From JAXHUA01 sp034189695 (GTDB taxonomy: Bacteria > Chloroflexota > Dehalococcoidia > E44-bin15): 6,931 nucleotides of DNA. The position numbers and the translations under genes are program-made. Below are positions 1 through 4,606 of this stretch, piece by piece. Position 1 is the stretch's first letter; each line of letters opens with the position of its first letter. Location of the stretch: assembly GCA_034189695.1 (NCBI GenBank), contig JAXHUA010000114.1, forward strand, positions 1 to 6,931, written 5' to 3'. The notes under the pieces were generated by a model. The model saw only the letters and a program-made list of their open reading frames with translations. It was not told the origin of the DNA and did not search any database.

Positions 1-540
1 CTTTTCAAGACCGTCGGTTTCCGCAGGGCAACCGTCCACGACATAGCGGAGAGAGCCGGGGTCTCGCCGGCAACCATCTACAACCACTTCGGCAGCAAGG
101 AGGGCCTGGTGCGCGATGTGGTGAAACGCCTCATGCTTGATACGACGGAGAAGTACTGGGCGATAATGGACGGTGACAGACCTTTCCTCGAAAGACTGGA
201 ACTGATAGTCTTTGACAAGGAAGAGCTGTCCCGCCAGTACGATGGAGAGCTGGTACAGGCGGTTGCCTCGAGCGACCCGGAGATCCAGCAGCTTGCTGAG
301 TACCTGTACGGGCAGGCAACGGAACGCATGGTCACCTTCTTCGAAGAGGGCAGGACGCTGGGCTACGTCAATCCCGAGCTATCCCGTGAGGCCGTCCTGA
401 CCTACCTCGACATACTGCGCAAGGGCATCCTTGCCCACGCCGACCTGTTTGCGGAGCCCGAGAAGAACGCGCAGCTTGTTCGAGAGCTGTCCTCGCTCTA
501 TCTCTACGGGCTGCTGGGAAAGAGAGACGCGAGCCCGTAG
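1..540 (+). CDS. TetR/AcrR-family transcriptional regulator, 5'-truncated by window edge
   Basis: The open frame runs from the first base to TAG at 538-540, giving 179 visible residues. The start codon lies outside the window, and roughly 15-20 residues are missing compared with usual TetR proteins of about 190-200. Visible residues 1-36 are a textbook TetR DNA-binding region: VGFRRATVHDIAERAGVS followed by PATIYNHFGSKEGLV, i.e. the helix-turn-helix with the conserved Y-x-H-F and K-E-x-L. The rest is a helical ligand-binding/dimerisation domain with low conservation, as expected for the family. It lies 29 bp upstream of an ABC exporter ATPase on the same strand, so it most likely represses its own operon and is released by a substrate of the pump. 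That role is inference; the inducer and operator cannot be seen. A GTG at 109 is not the start, because the HTH lies upstream of it. Confidence 0.93.
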   Translation, partial: LFKTVGFRRATVHDIAERAGVSPATIYNHFGSKEGLVRDVVKRLMLDTTEKYWAIMDGDRPFLERLELIVFDKEELSRQYDGELVQAVASSDPEIQQLAEYLYGQATERMVTFFEEGRTLGYVNPELSREAVLTYLDILRKGILAHADLFAEPEKNAQLVRELSSLYLYGLLGKRDASP

Positions 541-557
541 GAACTCACCTCATATGC

Positions 558-564
558 AAAGGAG
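558..564 (+). promoter_or_regulatory. Ribosome binding site of the ABC ATPase gene
   Basis: AAAGGAG lies 5 nt before the ATG at 570. It supports ATG 570 rather than the out-of-frame ATG at 554, which has no such site. Confidence 0.75.
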
Positions 565-569
565 CGCTC

Positions 570-1437
570 ATGCATCGTGATGCGATTGTCGCCAAAGGGC
601 TGGTTTACCGCTACGGCAAGCTGGTGGCTGTGGACCACGTCAGCTTCAAAGTGGACCAGGGTGAAATCCTGGGGTTTCTCGGTCCCAACGGGGCCGGCAA
701 GACAACCACGGTCAAGCTGCTGACGGGGCAGCTGAAGCCGGCAGCCGGGAAAGCGCTCCTTCTGGGCATGGACGTTGTCACCCACACCAAGGAGGCCCAG
801 AGCAAGATCGGCGTGTGCTCGGAGACAGCCAATCTCTACGAGCAGATGACCGCCGCTGAGAACCTGCGGCTGTTCGCCCAGCTGTTCGGCAGAGAACGGT
901 TCGACCCCCAACCCTCTGCTCAAGGCCGTGGGCCTCGCCGGCCGCGGCAATGAACGGGTCGACAGCTACTCCAAGGGCATGAAGCAGCGATTGATGGTGG
1001 CCCGGGCCCTGGTGAACCGGCCACGGATCCTGTTCCTCGACGAGCCGACCGACGGGCTCGACCCCGCCTCTGCTGAGGCCATCCGTGCCCTCATCCTGAG
1101 GGTCCGCGAACGGGGGACGGCCGTCTTCCTCACCACCCACGACATGTGGGAGGCCGACAAGCTCTCCGACCGGGTGGCTTTCATCAACCACGGCAAGATC
1201 GTGGCGCTGGACACGCCCCATGCCCTTAAGCAGCAGTACGGCAAACGGGCGCTGAGAGTGGAGGTCTCCAACGACCACGGTGACCTCGAGGAACGCGAAC
1301 TCGTTCTCGACGCTCCCGAGACGGCGAGCGCCGTCCAGGAGCTTTTCGCCACTCAGAACGTGGTCACCCTTCACAGCGAGGAGGCCACACTCGAAGACAT
1401 TTTCATTACGCTGACCGGACGCAGGTTGAAGGAATGA
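570..1437 (+). CDS. ABC transporter ATP-binding protein (ABC-2 exporter type), apparent frameshift at 905-909
   Basis: This is the ATPase that drives the exporter encoded by the next two genes. Frame 1 (from ATG 570) carries an A-loop Tyr at residue 15, Walker A GPNGAGKTT at 38-46 and the IGVC..TANLY Q-loop region at 80-90. The second frame carries the signature SYSKGMKQR, Walker B ILFLDEPTDGLDP, the H-loop TTHD, and the usual C-terminal TLEDIFITLTGR of DrrA/CcmA-like ATPases. The two frames join inside gaCCCCCaac at 903-912. Deleting one C gives ..FDPNPLLKAVGLAG.. and one continuous protein of 288 aa, normal for the family. As read, translation from 570 stops at TGA 951-953, before the signature motif, so the product would be non-functional. 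The stop overlaps the next start (ATGA, 1434-1437). The Q-loop Gln position appears to be Glu85. Whether the frameshift is biological or a sequence error is undecided. Confidence 0.9.
905..909 (+). other. Frameshift site in a C5 homopolymer
   Basis: Five C residues mark the point where coding similarity moves from the frame of 570 to the frame of 928-1437. One extra base is enough to explain it. On each side the protein reads as an uninterrupted ABC ATPase, and both frames stay open across the joint, the first to 953 and the second from before 904. Confidence 0.8.
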
Positions 1438-2489
1438 ACCCTGGCATCATCAGAGCACTGGCAGCGAAGGACATCGCCCTGTTCTTCAGGAACAGGTTCT
1501 TCGCCCTTATCACCATCCTCGGCATTGTCCTCTACATTGTCATCTACTTCGTCATGCCAAGCGCCGTGGACGAGAGCCTGGAGATCGGACTTCACGCACC
1601 GGTGCTGCCCCCGGTCTTCGAGCAGCTTTCCGGCGAGGGGCTGGTCTTTGAGCAGATCGAGTCGGTCGAGGCTCTGGCAGACGCGGTTGCCGACGGGGAC
1701 TATGCCGCTGGCGTGGCCCTCCCGGACGACATAATGGAGAAGTTCGAAGCAGGGCAGAAACCACTCGTAACGCTGTACTTCCGGGGCGATGTTGCCGAGG
1801 AGGTGCAAGATGCCGTTGAGGTGCTGATACGGGAGCTGTCGTACCTCCAGACCGGGCAGTCGCTCGCCGTCGAGACGACGACCGAAGTCCTTGGCACGGA
1901 CATGCTGGGAGAACAGATACCGTTGCGGGACCGCATGCGCCCGCTCTTCGCCGTGTTCATCGTGCTGTTTGAGATGATGGGCCTGGCCAGCCTCATCACC
2001 GAGGAGGTTGAGCACGGCACCATCCGCGCCCTGCTGCTGACCCCGACGACAGTACAGGACCTGTTCGCTGCCAAAGGCCTTGTCGGGGTGAGCATGGCGT
2101 TCGGGCAGGCGCTCCTTGTCGTTGCGATCGTGGGAGGGCTCGAAACCCAGCCGCTCATTGTTGTGACCACACTGCTGCTGGGAGCCGTCTTCGTCACCGG
2201 GCTCGCCTTCCTCATCGCCTCACTCGCCAGAGACATGATGTCCGCCATGGGGTGGGGCACCGTCACCATGATCATCCTGGTCGTGCCGGCGTTCAGCGTC
2301 ATGTTCCCCGGTGCGACTTCAACATGGGCCAAGTTCATTCCGTCATACTACATGGTCGAGACCGTGTACCAGGCCTCGTGCTTCGGCGTCGGCTGGGCCG
2401 ACCTGTGGCAGAACCTGGCGATACTCCTGGGGCTTGGCTTCGCCGCCATGTGCGCTGGAATCATCGTATTGAGGAGGAAGTTCCAATGA
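1434..2489 (+). CDS. ABC-2 type transporter permease, first subunit
   Basis: This 351-aa membrane subunit probably forms a heterodimer with the next gene product and exports a substrate using the upstream ATPase. The layout is that of ABC-2 permeases with a large external domain. A short cytoplasmic amphipathic start (IIRALAAKDIALFFRN) precedes TM1 at about 22-41. An extracytoplasmic domain spans about 43-168, followed by TM2 at about 170-188. The cytoplasmic coupling segment (E-x-E-H-G-T-I-R-A-L then LTPTT, 190-206) is next. Further hydrophobic segments lie near 217-236, 241-264, 274-292 and 326-346, and the protein ends on RRKFQ. The start ATG overlaps the ATPase stop (ATGA), pointing to translational coupling; a purine-rich GAAGGA abuts the start. 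Substrate cannot be deduced; drug or lipid export is typical of TetR-linked systems. Confidence 0.9.
   Translation: MNPGIIRALAAKDIALFFRNRFFALITILGIVLYIVIYFVMPSAVDESLEIGLHAPVLPPVFEQLSGEGLVFEQIESVEALADAVADGDYAAGVALPDDIMEKFEAGQKPLVTLYFRGDVAEEVQDAVEVLIRELSYLQTGQSLAVETTTEVLGTDMLGEQIPLRDRMRPLFAVFIVLFEMMGLASLITEEVEHGTIRALLLTPTTVQDLFAAKGLVGVSMAFGQALLVVAIVGGLETQPLIVVTTLLLGAVFVTGLAFLIASLARDMMSAMGWGTVTMIILVVPAFSVMFPGATSTWAKFIPSYYMVETVYQASCFGVGWADLWQNLAILLGLGFAAMCAGIIVLRRKFQ
2471..2480 (+). promoter_or_regulatory. Ribosome binding site of the second permease
   Basis: GAGGAGGAAG contains a near-perfect AGGAGG, with the ATG of the second permease at 2486. It decides the start: the open frame extends upstream to 2252, but that stretch lies inside the first permease and has no comparable site. 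Confidence 0.8.
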
Positions 2490-3541
2490 GCCTGAACAGA
2501 CTGGGCATCCTCCTGCGCAAGGAGCTGTGGCAGGGTCCGAAGAGCTTCATCTTCATCTGGGGCATCGCCGGCCCCATTGCCATATCGCTGGTCATCTCTC
2601 TCGTCTTCGGCACCCTCTTCAGCCAGGAGCCCCGGCTCGGCATCGCCGACCAGGGCGGTTCTGAGCTGGTCGCACTGACCCGCTCCGTCGATTCGATAGC
2701 CACCAGGGAATACGCCACCGTCGCCCAGCTCAAGCAGGCAACCGAGAATGGCGCGGTCGACATGGGCATCGTGCTTCCCGAGGGGTTTGACGACGCCGTC
2801 AGCGCCGGAGAGCCGACCGAAATCACCGCCTATGTCTGGGGCGAAAGCCTGGCCAAGAACCGCATGGTGCTGGCCATTACTATAAGCGACCTGACGCGCG
2901 AGCTGAGCGGCCAGCAGACTCCGATTGACATAGAGTCGGTCACGCTCGGCGACGAGACGAACATACCGTGGACCGACCGCCTGCTTCCGCTTATCGTCCT
3001 CATGGCGGTGTTCTTCGCCGGCATGACGCTACCGGCCACTTCGATCATAACCGAGAGGCAGCAAGGGACCCTCCAGGCGCTGGTGGTAACACCGACCACC
3101 CTGGAGGACGTGATCCTGTCCAAGGCCCTCGTGGGGGTTGGGTTGAGTCTGTGCATGGGCGTTCTCATCCTGGTCATCAACCAGGCCTTCGGCGCACAGC
3201 CGCTCCTGCTGGTCCTGGTGCTGGCGCTGGGCTCGATTATGGCCGCCGAGGTGGGAGTGCTGCTCGGCACCATCTTCAAGGACGTCACCACAATGTTCGC
3301 CGCAGTCAAGTCGCTCGGCATTCTGCTCTTCGCCCCGGTCCTCATCTACCTCTTCCCCCAGATACCTCAATGGGTGGGCCAGCTCTTCCCAACGTACTAC
3401 ATCGTTCAGCCCATCGTGGACATCAGCCAGCAGGGCGCCGGCTGGGCCGACATCGCCACCAACGTCTCTATCCTGGCCGCGCTGGACGTCGTCCTGGCTG
3501 GCGTGCTGGTGTACCTGGTCGCCAGGCTCAAGCAGCGCTAG
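2486..3541 (+). CDS. ABC-2 type transporter permease, second subunit
   Basis: Starting from ATG 2486 this protein is 351 aa, the same length as its upstream neighbour, and it matches that neighbour segment by segment. TM1 is at about 22-45. An external domain spans about 48-163, then TM2 at about 166-185. The coupling segment ITERQQGTLQALVVTPTTLED (188-208) lines up with ITEEVEHGTIRALLLTPTTVQD of the first subunit. Four more hydrophobic segments lie at about 214-234, 239-264, 272-291 and 325-346. The conserved F-P-[TS]-Y-Y motif near 301-305 and G-W-A-D near 319-322 also occur in both. The pair therefore arose by duplication and most likely forms a heterodimer. The ATGA overlap at 2486-2489 and the strong ribosome binding site mark it as the last gene of the operon. 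No intact gene follows on this strand for the rest of the left region. Confidence 0.9.
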   Translation: MSLNRLGILLRKELWQGPKSFIFIWGIAGPIAISLVISLVFGTLFSQEPRLGIADQGGSELVALTRSVDSIATREYATVAQLKQATENGAVDMGIVLPEGFDDAVSAGEPTEITAYVWGESLAKNRMVLAITISDLTRELSGQQTPIDIESVTLGDETNIPWTDRLLPLIVLMAVFFAGMTLPATSIITERQQGTLQALVVTPTTLEDVILSKALVGVGLSLCMGVLILVINQAFGAQPLLLVLVLALGSIMAAEVGVLLGTIFKDVTTMFAAVKSLGILLFAPVLIYLFPQIPQWVGQLFPTYYIVQPIVDISQQGAGWADIATNVSILAALDVVLAGVLVYLVARLKQR

Positions 3542-3613
3542 CCCGCGCCCCCGCGAAGCTCCAGGCCCGCGAGAGCCAGCGGTGGTGCCCCTCGCTCGCG
3601 CGCCAGCCCGCCC

Positions 3614-3688
3614 GTGGTGAGCCCCAACTTTGCCGTTCGTGGTGAGCCCCAACCTTGCCGTTCGTGGTGAGCCCCAACCTTGCCGTTC
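3614..3688. repeat. 25-bp tandem repeat, three units
   Basis: Three head-to-tail units begin at 3614, 3639 and 3664. Each reads GTGGTGAGCCCCAAC, then T or C, then TTGCCGTTC. Units 2 and 3 are identical and unit 1 differs only at 3629 (T for C). The fourth GTGGTGAGCC (3689) departs after ten bases into the palindrome described next. Each unit is thus made from the left arm and half the loop of that palindrome plus a short filler. The units have no spacers, so this is not a CRISPR array. Confidence 0.9.
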
Positions 3689-3714
3689 GTGGTGAGCCTG
3701 TCGAACCACGGACG
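3684..3714. repeat. Palindromic intergenic repeat, copy 1
   Basis: CGTTCGTGGT (3684-3693) pairs with ACCACGGACG (3705-3714) in a 10-bp stem with one G-T wobble. The loop is 11 nt (GAGCCTGTCGA). The same loop and stem base recur inverted in copy 2 (3722-3754), which marks an interspersed REP-like family. Confidence 0.8.
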
Positions 3715-3721
3715 CATGAGT

Positions 3722-3754
3722 CCGTTCACCCTTCGACTGGCTCAGGGCGAACGG
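3722..3754. repeat. Palindromic intergenic repeat, copy 2 (inverted)
   Basis: CCGTTCACCCT (3722-3732) pairs with AGGGCGAACGG (3744-3754), with one A/C mismatch and an 11-nt loop. The reverse complement of the loop is GAGCCAGTCGA, one base different from copy 1. The inner stem differs from copy 1 (CCC/GGG instead of TGGT/ACCA), yet pairing is kept. Confidence 0.75.
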
Positions 3755-3820
3755 GTCGAACCTTGTCCCGAGCGCACTGACCGGCATGAACGGCCCCGCA
3801 GCACCAGCACAGCCAAGCAC

Positions 3821-3848
3821 AAGAAAACAGGCCGCTTCCGCAGCCTGT
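3821..3848 (-). terminator. Rho-independent terminator (minus strand)
   Basis: Read on the minus strand, ACAGGCTGC and GCGGCCTGT form a 9-bp stem with one T-G wobble and a GGAA tetraloop, followed directly by TTTTCTT. On the plus strand the wobble becomes a C/A mismatch and no T-run follows, so the direction is minus. It sits 14 nt beyond the CCA end of the tRNA-like fragment and probably terminated that gene. Confidence 0.75.
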
Positions 3849-3862
3849 CAGTCGTCTTCGTT

Positions 3863-3920
3863 TGGTACCCACGGCAGGATTCGAACCAACGACCTCCGGG
3901 CTATTACTCGGGCGAGCGTC
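3863..3920 (-). pseudogene. 3' half of a tRNA-like gene (tRNA remnant, possible attachment site)
   Basis: On the minus strand this ends in CGTGGGT-A-CCA (an acceptor 3' strand with encoded CCA). Before it comes a T-arm GTTGG-TTCGAAT-CCTGC with the canonical TTCGAAT loop, one T/T mismatch and one wobble. A five-base variable loop AGGTC and a CCCGG anticodon-stem 3' strand precede that. Further upstream the pattern fails. The putative anticodon stem pairs at only three of five positions. No D-arm is visible, and no 5' acceptor strand complementary to CGTGGGT follows by about 3940. It is therefore not a working tRNA but a half broken near the anticodon loop. Its own terminator (3821-3848) is retained. 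Such 3' tRNA ends are classical integration sites for tyrosine recombinases; that use here is inference. Confidence 0.5.
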
Positions 3921-4338
3921 GTTCCAGGTCGTCATTTTGCGCACAAAACAGAACATCTGTATTGTTTGCCCTGACCCCGGTTTGAGCGTGAAACACCCTC
4001 TCGCACCAACCCGTCTGATTTTGCACAGTAGCAGAATAGTGGCAGGAATCCGGCCCCAAATCAGGCGCAAACCCGGGACAAAAACGGGGGCCGGCGGCTC
4101 TGCGGAACCCACCTCGTGTCGAGTGGCATCAGCATAGTCTGGCTTCGCGTGGCTCCCCTCTCCTTTGCCTGTCCAATCACGCTAGGACTCAAACGAGCGA
4201 TGGGTCTGCGGGCAACCCCTGCGTCGCCTGACCGTTTGGTTGAACCTAATGCACCTCAGGAAGCTTCAAGTGGGTCATGGCCTGTCAAGTCGTGTGCCGC
4301 ACTCATCCGACAATACGCCATCGCCAGGGCTGGTGCGC
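3921..4338. other. Intergenic stretch without a recognisable gene
   Basis: Neither strand shows a convincing protein family. The open frames here are short, without ribosome binding sites, and mostly read through the tRNA-like fragment. An imperfect inverted pair (ACGACCT 3889-3895 and AGGTCGT 3926-3932) bridges the tRNA remnant and this stretch. Otherwise I see nothing. Confidence 0.5.
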
Positions 4339-4497
4339 AGGGGCTACAACGAAGTCAGACCCCACAGGTCGTTGAAAGGTGGTGCGCCGAAGGAGTATGC
4401 TGAAGCAGCGGCTGGACTCCAATCACCAGTGCTACATACTACGGGGGTAAGGTCGATAGCATGTAGCATCGCTTTTCTGTTGCATCGTTCACTCTGA
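4339..4497 (+). pseudogene. C-terminal remnant of an IS3-type transposase
   Basis: In the frame ending at TGA 4495-4497 the peptide GYNEVRPHRSLKGGAPKEYAEAA occupies about 4342-4410. Y-N-x-x-R-P-H-x-S-L followed by [TA]-P-x-E-[FY] is the hallmark end of the DDE integrase core in IS3-family (and related IS481-like) transposases, just after the catalytic Glu region. The residues upstream in this frame (from 4240) do not resemble the rest of the domain, so the match starts abruptly near 4340. No D-D-E residues, no orfA and no clear terminal repeats are present. It is a decayed scrap, evidence of past insertion and deletion beside the DUF262 gene. Confidence is moderate because the match is short. 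Confidence 0.6.
4430..4468. repeat. 8-bp inverted repeat
   Basis: TGCTACAT (4430-4437) and ATGTAGCA (4461-4468) are perfect inverse complements 23 nt apart, just past the transposase motif. They may be part of the decayed IS end. No T-run follows that would make a clear terminator. Confidence 0.4.
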
Positions 4498-4513
4498 TGA
4501 ACTCCAGTGAACG
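4486..4513. repeat. 8-bp inverted repeat with 12-nt loop
   Basis: CGTTCACT (4486-4493) and AGTGAACG (4506-4513) pair perfectly across a 12-nt loop. No U-tract follows on either strand; function unknown. Confidence 0.45.
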
Positions 4514-4544
4514 GCTTGTCGTTGGATAGCACTTGCAGATTGGA

Positions 4545-4575
4545 GGCTTAAGCCACAAGCATCGACAGGTCGATG
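4545..4575. repeat. Two adjacent palindromes downstream of the DUF262 gene
   Basis: GGCTTAAGCC (4545-4554) is a perfect 10-bp palindrome. CATCGACAGGTCGATG (4560-4575) has 7-bp arms around AG, or a 6-bp stem with a 4-nt loop. They lie 32-62 bp past the minus-strand stop at 4607. The second is followed on the minus strand by CTTGT only, so terminator function is doubtful. Confidence 0.4.
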
Positions 4576-4606
4576 GTCACTGCCTCTTGATGCTGTTCCG
4601 TCAGGA

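Noticed and set aside
504..950. Minus-strand open frame of 148 codons opposite the TetR end and ATPase start
   Set aside because: It is antisense to clear TetR and Walker A coding sequence, resembles no family and has no ribosome binding site; an effect of high GC.
778..1374. Minus-strand open frame of 198 codons opposite the ATPase
   Set aside because: Shadow of the Walker B and H-loop coding frame on the plus strand.
1371..2015. Minus-strand open frame of 214 codons opposite the first permease
   Set aside because: The plus-strand permease frame has membrane segments and operon overlaps; the antisense product is unlike any family I know.
2252..2485. 78-codon N-terminal extension of the second permease
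   Set aside because: It lies wholly inside the first permease and lacks permease character. ATG 2486 has a strong AGGAGG and the ATGA overlap.
3614..3714. CRISPR array
   Set aside because: The units are directly adjacent with no unique spacers, and no cas genes are present.
3029..3820. Minus-strand open frame of 263 codons across the permease end and the repeats
   Set aside because: It reads antisense permease sequence and then translates the tandem repeat; low-complexity and implausible.
3863..3940. Complete functional tRNA gene on the minus strand
   Set aside because: The 3' half fits, but the anticodon stem pairs poorly, there is no D-arm and no matching 5' acceptor strand.
3862..4137. 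Small plus-strand protein of 91 codons starting MVPTAGFEPTT
   Set aside because: Its first residues are a translation of the antisense of a tRNA T-arm and CCA end, a well-known source of false protein predictions.
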